From positions 39,777 through 103,776 of the forward strand of contig NZ_JAIZDB010000016.1 of NCBI RefSeq assembly GCF_029533155.1: 64,000 nt of DNA, given 5' to 3'. Below, piece after piece: positions 17,896 to 25,053 of the stretch. The DNA is from Psychrobacillus antarcticus. GTDB taxonomy: Bacteria > Bacillota > Bacilli > Bacillales_A > Planococcaceae. The notes beneath the pieces were generated by a model that was not told the DNA's origin, searched no databases, and saw nothing but the letters and a program-made list of their open reading frames with translations. Numbering within the stretch: position 1 is the first letter of the stretch; every line of letters starts with the position of its first letter. A program made the translations under genes and the position numbers.

Positions 17896-17911
17896 ATAAC
17901 TTTTTAGTTAT
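17896..17911. promoter_or_regulatory. Operator-like dyad ATAACT-N4-AGTTAT
   Basis: The same hexamers as at 17832 in everted order. Further single TTATAACT/AGTTATAA copies lie between. A TATAAT box at 17940-17945 could serve the rightward HTH gene. Confidence 0.5.
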
Positions 17912-17979
17912 TTTTATATCCACTTGCGGTTTAATCATGTATAATATGGTTATTAATATAACTTAAAGGAGGTATGAAG

Positions 17980-18192
17980 ATGAATCAAATGGGGGAAAAG
18001 ATACGGATTGCCTTGATTAAGAAGGGCATTACTCTTACACAACTAGCTGAGCTAATGAACGTTTCACAACCGAATTTGTCAAAGAAATTGAAGCGGAATA
18101 ATTTTAATGAAGAAGAACTACATAAAATCGCTGAATTGTTGGATATGAAATACGAAGCTTATTTTGTGATAAAAGATGGTACGAGAATTTAA
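17980..18192 (+). CDS. Small Cro/CI-family helix-turn-helix regulator
   Basis: 70 aa consisting almost only of an HTH_3 domain (ITLTQLAELMNVSQPNLSKKLKRNNF). The ATG at 17980 is 7 nt after AAAGGAGG; an upstream ATG at 17974 is too close to that site. Likely controls its own promoter and the divergent winged-helix gene through the AGTTAT dyads. Confidence 0.8.
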   Translation: MNQMGEKIRIALIKKGITLTQLAELMNVSQPNLSKKLKRNNFNEEELHKIAELLDMKYEAYFVIKDGTRI

Positions 18193-18266
18193 TTGGCTGC
18201 TTTCATATATACAACCCTCTTATTTATGTTTATCATTATGGTAAATATATGCAAGGGGGTTTTTGT

Positions 18267-18713
18267 TTGAAGAAATTAATATTGCTATTGGTTTTATTTT
18301 TATCTGCATGCTCTGGAAGTGATGATATAGAAGTTGTGAAAGTGGAAAATGAAGTCGATTATACAAGAGATATCTATCTAATAGAAACAGCGAATGACGT
18401 AAGTGAAATACGGTCCCTACACGATAAATTATTAGTTCACCTTGCAGAAGAAGAGGAACCTGTTAACGTTGCTATTAAATTAATGGATATGAGTATTGCA
18501 GCTTCTGATAATTCATATAAAATAATTGGTACTGGATCAATCGAATTTGATTTAATTAAAGCAGATTTAAAAGCAATACAATCATATGTGGATGAAAAGT
18601 ATAAATTGTTTTCAGAACAAAAGGAATTAGATAGATTGGCTTTGAATGAAACAATTACAAAACTTTCAAGTCTGATTGATAAGCTTGAAACAAATTTTGA
18701 ATCGGTTAAATAA
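18267..18713 (+). CDS. Hypothetical lipoprotein, prophage-encoded
   Basis: 148 aa from a TTG start 7 nt after AAGGGGG. MKKLILLLVLFLSAC is a lipoprotein signal with lipobox LSAC; the mature part is acidic with two predicted helical stretches (EQKELDRLALNETITKL near the end). A surface-anchored lysogenic-conversion or exclusion protein is plausible, by position in the attL accessory zone. I do not recognise the family. Confidence 0.7.
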   Translation: MKKLILLLVLFLSACSGSDDIEVVKVENEVDYTRDIYLIETANDVSEIRSLHDKLLVHLAEEEEPVNVAIKLMDMSIAASDNSYKIIGTGSIEFDLIKADLKAIQSYVDEKYKLFSEQKELDRLALNETITKLSSLIDKLETNFESVK

Positions 18714-18718
18714 AAATA

Positions 18719-18750
18719 AACCACCTTCCATTTTACTGGTTGGTGGTTTT
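18719..18750 (+). terminator. Terminator of the lipoprotein gene
   Basis: AACCACC pairs with GGTGGTT followed by TTT. It overlaps the 3' end of the opposing small gene. Confidence 0.65.
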
Positions 18751-18906
18751 CCTATTCTCGGTATGAGTAAAGTAACTTATCGTATTAGGTAATAACGATA
18801 TTTCTCCAACTCTTACAGTCTGATTAATCACTACAGGTTTATGATCACTATCAAATTTTGCTTTTCGACCATCGGAAAAACTTATAGTTACGATGTATTT
18901 TTTCAT
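18733..18906 (-). CDS. Small hypothetical protein (57 aa)
   Basis: ATG at 18906 after AAAGGGGTGA. It opens MKKYIVTISFSDGRKAKFDSD, probably a small beta-rich protein. It converges with the lipoprotein gene and its stop lies inside the shared terminator. Not recognised. Confidence 0.6.
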   Translation of the reverse strand: MKKYIVTISFSDGRKAKFDSDHKPVVINQTVRVGEISLLPNTISYFTHTENRKTTNQ

Positions 18907-18959
18907 GTACTCACCCCTTTAAGATATCTATTCGAGAGAGGCAAGGAAAGTCCTTCTTA

Positions 18960-19328
18960 TTAATCCATAATTGTCACATCTACTATTTCGTCTAACTTTA
19001 ACTGGAGTAAAGTAAATGGATCTTCTAGTTCAATCACTCTTCTTCTTAGGTCCACGCTTTCTACAATACCTCTATTATAGATAAACGCTCCATCCCTCCA
19101 CAACTTTACTTTAGTGTCAGCTTTGCTTTTAATGGCCATATCAAGAGTGTTGTTTATTTCATCGTAATCCCATTCATCTAGATCTGGTCTCGGTTCTCTT
19201 TTAATTTCTTTGCCGTATTCTCTTAGCATAGAAACATGTTCAGTAAGCATCATAGCAACCCATTTCTTATTTCCTCGGTCTTGTAATTTGGATAAATCAA
19301 AAACTGGTTCGTAAAATTCGTCGTTCAT
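18960..19328 (-). CDS. YolD-like family protein
   Basis: 122 aa with the YolD pattern: a RGNKKWVAMMLTEH start block and a C-terminal beta region (VKLWRDGAFIYNRGIVESVD). YolD proteins accompany UvrX/UmuC-type polymerases in Bacillus prophages and plasmids and are SOS-linked. Here the gene overlaps the small WYL-like gene by 4 nt and shares its LexA-type promoter, but no Y-family polymerase gene is present in the window. Confidence 0.85.
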   Translation of the reverse strand: MNDEFYEPVFDLSKLQDRGNKKWVAMMLTEHVSMLREYGKEIKREPRPDLDEWDYDEINNTLDMAIKSKADTKVKLWRDGAFIYNRGIVESVDLRRRVIELEDPFTLLQLKLDEIVDVTIMD

Positions 19329-19546
19329 ACAACTTCACGCTCCCTATGTATAATGGGAACAAATGCGAGTACATTTTCAATAATGAAAGTACGTTTAGCA
19401 TTCCGCTTAAAGCAAAACACACGAAAAGTATCACCTTGAATATTTAAGACTTCCACTCGTCTTTGGCTTATATTACCCTCGGAATCCATATACATTAACT
19501 CAACTAGTTGATTACGTTCCATACATTTCATTAAATTTATACGCAC
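19325..19546 (-). CDS. Small WYL-like protein, YolD partner
   Basis: 73 aa all-beta protein with an ELMYMDSEGNISQRRVEVL ... FRVFCFKRNAKRTF pattern, like the short WYL-type proteins commonly encoded before YolD. GTG start, 7 nt after AAGGAGGG. Overlap with yolD (ATGA type) implies coupled translation. May bind nucleic acid or a ligand; inference. Confidence 0.65.
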   Translation of the reverse strand: MRINLMKCMERNQLVELMYMDSEGNISQRRVEVLNIQGDTFRVFCFKRNAKRTFIIENVLAFVPIIHREREVV

Positions 19547-19570
19547 ACTTGTTCCCTCCTTCTTTTGTTT

Positions 19571-19599
19571 AGTATACGAACAATCGTTCTATTTTACAA
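19571..19599 (-). promoter_or_regulatory. SOS-type promoter with embedded LexA box
   Basis: On the minus strand TTGTAA-N17-TATACT. The 17-nt spacer contains AGAACGATTGTTCG (19577-19590), which matches the Bacillus LexA consensus CGAAC-N4-GTTCG in all but one arm base. It sits 25 nt before the WYL-like gene start. Confidence 0.75.
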
Positions 19600-19618
19600 C
19601 TAGAAATTTTTGGACAAT

Positions 19619-19652
19619 AAAAAAACGACCTCTTAATTAAGAGTAGATCGCT
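19619..19652 (-). terminator. Terminator of the 79-aa gene
   Basis: Hairpin CGATC..CTCTTAATTAAGAG..GTCG followed on the minus strand by T7. Confidence 0.6.
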
Positions 19653-19694
19653 AATTGGATATCTAAGTTTAAAATAATATTCCTCTTCTTCGCC

Positions 19695-19934
19695 TTATGT
19701 CAATGCTTGTTCTTGTCCCTGTTTTTCCTTCTCTATTTTAACTAGGGTTGAACCTTGTTCATACAGTTCTTCTAATGGTATTCCTCTCGTTTTAGCGGCA
19801 CCTTCAATTAGTTTAATTTCAGAATGCATAGCATCTGATAAAATACCTTTATCTATATTTAAATTTATATAATAATAAAAACCTGCCAACATTTCCGATG
19901 GCAATTCATCGTAAAGAGATCCTTTTAACTCCAA
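19695..19934 (-). CDS. Hypothetical prophage protein (79 aa)
   Basis: Small acidic helical protein; the C-terminus KIEKEKQGQEQALT is hydrophilic. The TTG at 19934 follows AGGGGTG at 6 nt; a GTG at 19943 overlaps that site and is less likely. Own terminator downstream. Family not recognised. Confidence 0.6.
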   Translation of the reverse strand: MELKGSLYDELPSEMLAGFYYYINLNIDKGILSDAMHSEIKLIEGAAKTRGIPLEELYEQGSTLVKIEKEKQGQEQALT

Positions 19935-19995
19935 CTTTAGCACCCCTTTTTAATTTCAATTACTTTGCTTTATTTCGACATTATTGTTGAATATC

Positions 19996-20036
19996 CTTTA
20001 AAGTAAAAAAGCCCCACTCGAATTAATGAGCAGGAC
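19996..20036 (-). terminator. Terminator-like hairpin
   Basis: AGTCCTGCTCATT..GAGTGGGGCT on the minus strand followed by T6, directly after the remnant at 20044. Confidence 0.55.
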
Positions 20037-20043
20037 TGTAGTA

Positions 20044-20190
20044 TTATTTACTATTAATTTTAGCGAGCATTGCTTTAGATGGTGTTTCATACTTAACGAA
20101 TCCATCCATCTTGGTAATCCACATGCCACCACCAACATAATATTGACCACCTTGATCTTCACGGTTCTTGCCAAAGGTAAAGATTACTAA
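20044..20190 (-). pseudogene. C-terminal fragment of an unidentified phage protein
   Basis: An open stretch of ~48 codons ends KYETPSKAMLAKINSK and contains QYYVGGGMWITKMDGF, a well-ordered protein-like sequence followed by a terminator. No ATG/GTG/TTG start or ribosome site is found before an upstream stop, so it looks like the tail of a deleted or frameshifted gene. Cell-wall-binding domains of lysins have similar Gly/Trp-rich tails, but I cannot assign it. Confidence 0.45.
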
Positions 20191-20217
20191 TATTAGCTTT
20201 TAATTTTTGGACAAATA

Positions 20218-20252
20218 AAAAAAAGCCCCACTTCTTCAACAGTGGGGCTACA
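20218..20252 (-). terminator. Strong intrinsic terminator
   Basis: On the minus strand AGCCCCACT-GTTGAAG-AAGTGGGGCT followed by T8. It closes the late (lysis) operon about 130 nt after the amidase stop. Confidence 0.88.
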
Positions 20253-20383
20253 ATCTATTTAAAATAAGATTGTATGAGAAATTACAAAGGGAGATCTTTG
20301 GTTTCTCGTAAAAACTATATTACCACACATAAATTTAAATTAAGTTAGTAATATTATCCATATTAATAATTTTATAATTGATA

Positions 20384-21139
20384 CTATTTTAATTTATTCT
20401 TTAATTCTTCTATCTCTTTAGCTAGAGGCAATAAAGCATTCCAAACATAGTATTGATTTACTTCACGAAATGGATTCTTACCATCTGTAATCCCTAATTT
20501 CATTGCTTCTTGACGTACTTTTTCTTGTGCAGCATTTAATGTTGGTTCATTCGTCACTCCTGCCACCTCTTTCTTTTTCAATCCGAAATGATTTGCCAAG
20601 CCTAATACAATACCTTCTGCTTGTGCTCTTAATCGGCTCTCATCTCTCAGGGCTACGATATCTATTCGACTGTCCATGAAAGCACCTTCAGTTAAGATCG
20701 CTGGCATATTTGTATTCTTCAGCACATAGAAGTCCGCCTCTTTAATGCCTCTGTCTTTTAATTTAAAGCTACGTATCAAGTTTGGATGAACAGATTCTGC
20801 TAATTTCTTTGACTGTAAGCTGCCAGGGAAATGGTATGTCTCTGTTCCACCATGAGTGCCCCATTTGCCATCACTTGCATTTTGGTGAACCGATACATAA
20901 GCACCTGCTTTCCAATTGTTCGCTTGGTTGACTCGGGCAGCTAGTGGCGTATCTGTTCTACCTGTATAATCATCCACACGAATAGTTTCAGCGTCTACAT
21001 AGTCCCTTAATAAAGTAATGATATATCGAACCACCATATCATTAAACGACCACTCTCGCTCATCATCAGGTGTACGTTTGCCGGGTGTATTGATGCCATG
21101 CCCTGCATCTAATGCGATTTTCACCACATCACTCACCAT
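20384..21139 (-). CDS. N-acetylmuramoyl-L-alanine amidase (endolysin)
   Basis: 251 aa. Residues ~5-180 are an Amidase_3 zinc domain: KIALDAGHG (Zn His14), EREWSF (Zn Glu), VSVHQNAS (Zn His) and ILTEGAFMDS (catalytic Glu). The C-terminal ~45 residues (EKVRQEAMKLGITDGKNPF onward) form a small helical wall-association module that is duplicated at 61873-62016. No signal peptide, so export depends on the holin upstream. The ATG overlaps the holin stop by 11 nt; a GTG at 21127 with GGTGAG upstream is an alternative start. Confidence 0.95.
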   Translation of the reverse strand: MVSDVVKIALDAGHGINTPGKRTPDDEREWSFNDMVVRYIITLLRDYVDAETIRVDDYTGRTDTPLAARVNQANNWKAGAYVSVHQNASDGKWGTHGGTETYHFPGSLQSKKLAESVHPNLIRSFKLKDRGIKEADFYVLKNTNMPAILTEGAFMDSRIDIVALRDESRLRAQAEGIVLGLANHFGLKKKEVAGVTNEPTLNAAQEKVRQEAMKLGITDGKNPFREVNQYYVWNALLPLAKEIEELKNKLK

Positions 21140-21587
21140 CTTTCAACTGTTTATCTACTTTAGAGCCTATCAATTCTTCATTTATTTCCTTCACAATACT
21201 AGCTTGAGTGGATTTATTTGTTTCAATAACCTTTAACTTTTCAGCTAAATTTGTGGGAACCAATACACCTAGTTCCGCCATATTTTCAAATATCGATAAA
21301 CCTTCATTTGCGATATAGAAGAGTACCGTCGCAAAGGTCAATGTACCGCCTAAATTTAATACCTGGTCAATGATATTTGCAGTAATAATAACAATCAATA
21401 CAAGTAGTTTGCGAGCATATCCAAACAAACTTTTACGACTCCAAAGGTTACCTTTATCAATTGCCTTAACAATTCCTGTGATGATATCCAAAGCCATTAA
21501 AATTAATAATAAATGTAAAAACTTAACCCCACCAAATAAATACATATGTGCTACTTCCAATGATTCCAAATTAATAAATCCTCCCAT
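21129..21587 (-). CDS. Phage holin
   Basis: 152 aa of the Bacillus phage holin family (PF05105). Hydrophobic segments lie at ~20-40 (FLHLLLILMALDIITGIVKA), ~60-80 and ~85-100, followed by a charged C-terminal tail ending VDKQLKDGE. The family block LDIITGIVKA plus the SRKSLFGYARKL loop is diagnostic. Overlaps the endolysin gene, forming the lysis cassette. Confidence 0.93.
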   Translation of the reverse strand: MGGFINLESLEVAHMYLFGGVKFLHLLLILMALDIITGIVKAIDKGNLWSRKSLFGYARKLLVLIVIITANIIDQVLNLGGTLTFATVLFYIANEGLSIFENMAELGVLVPTNLAEKLKVIETNKSTQASIVKEINEELIGSKVDKQLKDGE

Positions 21588-21611
21588 TTTTTCATCTCCT
21601 TAGTTTTTGAT

Positions 21612-21643
21612 AAAACAAAAAGAACGCTCCTATTGGAACGCTC
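21612..21643 (-). terminator. Terminator after the 118-aa gene
   Basis: AGAGCGTTCC-AATA-GGAGCGTTCT hairpin (with G-T pairs) followed by T4 on the minus strand, immediately after the stop codon. It separates tail from lysis genes. Confidence 0.65.
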
Positions 21644-22000
21644 TTACGTTGTTGATTTCTCTATTGCCATCATATAATCAAACTTATTAATAATCACATC
21701 TCCAAGTAATGCAAATAGATTTTGTTGGTTGTTTATTTTCGCTGAGTATTCAGCTGCATTAAATGCTCCATCATATGATTCAACTTTTGAACCGTTCATT
21801 AAATAGATGGTGACATTCGGTGTTACCTCTTCTGGATGAGAAGTAGCGATATAAGATATTGCAGCTTTATTAATAGGTATATTTCCTATTGTAATGGCGT
21901 TAATAGCTTGATTATTTATTTGGGTAACAAACTCTTCTAAGTTTCCTATTGAACCATCTGCAGTTATGTTTTCTCCATTTTTTAAGTTTATAGTTAACAA
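21644..22000 (-). CDS. Hypothetical phage protein (118 aa)
   Basis: Shows two loosely similar halves: LTINLKNGENITADGSIGN and VTIYLMNGSKVESYDGAFN are each followed by a helical stretch containing INNQ. This suggests an internal duplication. Lies between the Tal-like gene and the lysis cassette, where baseplate accessory proteins are usual. Not recognised. Confidence 0.65.
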   Translation of the reverse strand: MLTINLKNGENITADGSIGNLEEFVTQINNQAINAITIGNIPINKAAISYIATSHPEEVTPNVTIYLMNGSKVESYDGAFNAAEYSAKINNQQNLFALLGDVIINKFDYMMAIEKSTT

Positions 22001-22012
22001 ATAATTTCCTCC

Positions 22013-23722
22013 TTATTTAGCGACAAACTTACCATTTGCCCATGCTTTAATATCATTTTCTAGCTGTGCGATTCTAGTTCCTACATAGTTTTCTGTAGCT
22101 ATTGATGCATTATTGATGTAAGCAGGCACTTGGATATCGACAACTCCACCAGTCACACGAAATCCTGCTTGTGCAACTAAGTTGGAATTAGGAACATAAA
22201 CGCCCATAGCACCACTAGCTGATAATCCCATCGAACCGTTAGATCCTATTCGAAGTCCGGCAGCATCGATGGACTGAATTAAATGAGAACCTGCAACGGC
22301 AGTCATAGTAAGTGTTGAACCTGTCCCACGACCTACTACAAATGCAGAACTATAAACGTTACTGCCATCTACAATTGTTGCACCTGGTGTTTTTAAATTT
22401 GTTACTGTAACCAATCCTTGAAAAGCTAAATTCTGAGCCATCAAGGAAATTGCATAAGGATCTTGTGTAATTAATGATGATATAGTTTGACCGTTAAAGT
22501 CATATACACTTACCTTTTGCTGAATCTGTCCTGCTTGAATATTTATAGAGGATTCAGTACCGCTCACACGTGTTCCTAGATTGCTAACCGATAAATTTAT
22601 ATTGTCGGCTTTTACATTAATAGCTGCCATTTCTTGAGTGATTCTATTATTGACCGATATACTAACGTTGTCTGCTTTTAATTCTAACGTGGCAATTGAA
22701 GCATTTACTTCTTCCACAGATAAATGAATAAGCTCATTAGTTTGTGTGAATTTACTTCGATATTCTTTTCTATTCTCATCGATTTCAACTTTTTGAGAAA
22801 CTAATAAATCAGCATTTTTACGAGGTAATGTTGTTCCTAATATGACAGATGAAGTTACTAGTTTATTTCCTCTTATAATTGTTTTTTTGGATAACACTCT
22901 AGTTTGATATTCAATCCCCATTACTTCATCAATTAACCATACTCGTTCACCTAACTCTTTATTAGTAAGCTCTACTGCATCCAATTCAAAATAGGCTTCT
23001 GGATAATCGACAAGTTCACTTTTCAATCTCTCTAGCATTGTGGAGGACTCGGTAATTTCATCATCAGTAATTGGGTCAGCTACAATTACTCCATATTTTC
23101 CAGCATGGGGAGAAGTATAAGTAACAACTAACCCATTCGCACCATGACCAGTAATTTGTGTACGCATTTTACTCCAGTCAACACTCTCTGCTAACGATTT
23201 AATATTATGCCCTCTTCTATATTGAGCATCGTTATCAGGTCCAATCTTTGGAGCAAAATGAACATGTTTATTCGGCATGATTTTCATTTCACATTCAAAT
23301 GCAGAACATAGAGCATCTTTCAATACAATTACGTTATTTTCTCCGAAGTTTGGGATTAGGCGACTACCTGGTACTTCATTAGTAAATGTCCATCCAGTAC
23401 CTTGGAAAATGAATGAAGCAAATTCATTAAGCGTATGAGTACCACCGTATATTGCTTCTTGTCGTGTTCCTACTAAATCGTAGAAAGTTGAAGCAGCAGT
23501 AACATCTTTTCGATTGTTATTTTTCTTTAACTGAGCTAATCGAAAATCATAGCCATCCACAGTAAAGATAGGTCTTTCATCAATAAGAATATGACCTGGA
23601 TTATTTAGTACAGAAAAAGAAGCAAACTTCACCACTAGGGTTCCGTTCACTTCTTCGTCCATTTCAAAGCCTTGTATTTGATTAAGCATTTCTGTTTGGT
23701 TATTTTGTGTGACCGTTAACAC
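22013..23722 (-). CDS. Phage tail-associated protein (Tal/Gp18-like, prophage tail endopeptidase family)
   Basis: 569 aa. The first ~300 residues have the Siphoviridae tail-hub fold family (PF06605 type): LNQIQGFEMDEEVNG start, TFYDLVGTRQE and SVDWSKMRTQITGHGANG. Residues ~320-420 are a coiled-coil shaft with repeated LELKADNVSISV / INVKADNINLSV units. The C-terminus is Gly/Ser-rich with YINNASIATENYVGTRI, a fibre-like end. Acts at the tail tip; no catalytic lysin motif is evident. Confidence 0.8.
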   Translation of the reverse strand: MLTVTQNNQTEMLNQIQGFEMDEEVNGTLVVKFASFSVLNNPGHILIDERPIFTVDGYDFRLAQLKKNNNRKDVTAASTFYDLVGTRQEAIYGGTHTLNEFASFIFQGTGWTFTNEVPGSRLIPNFGENNVIVLKDALCSAFECEMKIMPNKHVHFAPKIGPDNDAQYRRGHNIKSLAESVDWSKMRTQITGHGANGLVVTYTSPHAGKYGVIVADPITDDEITESSTMLERLKSELVDYPEAYFELDAVELTNKELGERVWLIDEVMGIEYQTRVLSKKTIIRGNKLVTSSVILGTTLPRKNADLLVSQKVEIDENRKEYRSKFTQTNELIHLSVEEVNASIATLELKADNVSISVNNRITQEMAAINVKADNINLSVSNLGTRVSGTESSINIQAGQIQQKVSVYDFNGQTISSLITQDPYAISLMAQNLAFQGLVTVTNLKTPGATIVDGSNVYSSAFVVGRGTGSTLTMTAVAGSHLIQSIDAAGLRIGSNGSMGLSASGAMGVYVPNSNLVAQAGFRVTGGVVDIQVPAYINNASIATENYVGTRIAQLENDIKAWANGKFVAK

Positions 23723-23749
23723 ATAACATCACCTACTTTCATTCCATAA

Positions 23750-23781
23750 GAAAAAGCACAACTCAGATGAGTGTGCTTTTC
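23750..23781 (-). terminator. Terminator of the trypsin-like protease gene
   Basis: AGCACA and TGTGCT arms around ACTCAGATGAG with a T5 run on the minus strand; it includes the gene's stop codon. Confidence 0.7.
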
Positions 23782-24584
23782 TGTACTTTGTTTAAATAAG
23801 AGTCTATAGTCTCTAATACTGTCGAAGATTTATATACTACACCTAAATCAAGCATCTGTTTTACTTCTGTGTATAGTGACGAATGGTTTGTAGGAATATC
23901 TTTTAATAGAATCTGTCCATGTTCAGTTCTATGATAAACGCGCGCTACTATACCTAAGAATAATACTTTTTGCCCAGTATAATTTTGACCGGTTCTGCCT
24001 GTATACGAACCGTTAGCATATGAGAAAACAGGACTTCCACTAGATCCAGGGAAAACTGAAGCATCAATTAAAAATACTTTATCACCCATAAAATCAACAT
24101 GAAAGGGAGTTGCTGTAATACCTTTACGAACAATAGGAAGGTTGTTCACGGAATCCCATAAACCACTTGGGTAACCAATAAATATAATATCTTCTATAGC
24201 ATCTATATGTTCTGTTATTTGCTCTGTATTCGGAATCATAGTTTCCAATATAAGACGTGAGTAGTTTGGCTCTAAACCAGATTCGCTTATTTTATTAAAA
24301 TGACCTGATACATTTGATATTGCCACATCAATGTTAGGGTTTGGATGACCAAAAAAGTCCTTTTCAGAAAAATTAATTTGAATGTCCTTTTTAGAAATAT
24401 CAGTATCATTTGAGTTTTTGTTCTTTACTAAAACAAAGCCGTCTACAATTCCATTTATTACATGCTTATTAGTGACGAGAAATAATTTAGAAGAAGTTTC
24501 TTTCTCATGTATAACGAAAAACCCAGTTCCAACTGTTGTTTCTCCATTAGATAACTTACCTTCTATTCGTACTGTACAGTCCAA
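23763..24584 (-). CDS. Trypsin-like serine protease (accessory gene in tail module)
   Basis: 273 aa chymotrypsin-fold peptidase. Catalytic triad: His41 in VTNKHV, Asp85 in NIDVAIS and Ser181 in FPGSSGSP. No signal peptide, so it acts in the cytosol. The TTG at 24584 has no ribosome site; AGAGAGGG lies at 24615-24622, 6 nt before an in-frame ATT (24608) and 9 nt before a CTG (24605), so the true start is probably one of these and adds ~7-8 residues. It has its own terminator and interrupts the tail-to-lysis order, as expected of a moron. Role unknown: host takeover, defence or virion processing are all possible. Confidence 0.85.
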   Translation of the reverse strand: MDCTVRIEGKLSNGETTVGTGFFVIHEKETSSKLFLVTNKHVINGIVDGFVLVKNKNSNDTDISKKDIQINFSEKDFFGHPNPNIDVAISNVSGHFNKISESGLEPNYSRLILETMIPNTEQITEHIDAIEDIIFIGYPSGLWDSVNNLPIVRKGITATPFHVDFMGDKVFLIDASVFPGSSGSPVFSYANGSYTGRTGQNYTGQKVLFLGIVARVYHRTEHGQILLKDIPTNHSSLYTEVKQMLDLGVVYKSSTVLETIDSYLNKVQKSTLI

Positions 24585-24694
24585 TAGATTTTCAGTAATT
24601 GACAGAATATTAATCCCTCTCTCTACAATAATTGTAATTAGTAATTACTCAATATTCGACATAAGAAAAAGAAATCCTTCTAATCTATTAATTA

Positions 24695-24847
24695 TTATTC
24701 AGCAGTCGGAGGAACATAATCTCCAGCTAGAAATCCTACTCCACTATCCCTCAAGTGCTCATATACACCAGGTTTCAAACTATTTGGTACCTCATTAAAT
24801 TCTGTTTTCCCTAAAATAACACGTTGCGCTAATAATAAAGCCATCAT
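24695..24847 (-). CDS. Small XkdX-like phage tail-region protein (50 aa)
   Basis: Sequence MMALLLAQRVILGKTEFNEV.. resembles the short XkdX-type proteins encoded after tail fibres in Bacillus phages. GGAG lies 8 nt before ATG 24847. An alternative ATG at 24898 forms an ATGA overlap with the preceding gene and would add a basic N-terminus. Confidence 0.65.
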   Translation of the reverse strand: MMALLLAQRVILGKTEFNEVPNSLKPGVYEHLRDSGVGFLAGDYVPPTAE

Positions 24848-24894
24848 ATCTTCATCTCCTATTAGTTTAATTAGTATTTTTGTGAATAATTTTC

Positions 24895-25053
24895 TCATGG
24901 CATAACTGTCATAATAATTTCAGTGAGCACTTCTTCTTGGAAATCTGCTCTATCTGAATTAGCTTGGGCTTGGGCTTTTAGTAGAATATTTTCTTTTTCC
25001 AATTCAACAATACGCTTTTCATCTTTGGTTGGAATTGATAGTTTTCTTTCCAT
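24895..25053 (-). CDS. Small coiled-coil phage protein (52 aa)
   Basis: ATG at 25053 overlaps the fibre gene stop (TGATG) and follows GGGAGG. The central KRIVELEKENILLKAQAQ is a leucine-type heptad coiled coil. It fits the small protein usually found after tail fibre genes. Confidence 0.7.
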   Translation of the reverse strand: MERKLSIPTKDEKRIVELEKENILLKAQAQANSDRADFQEEVLTEIIMTVMP

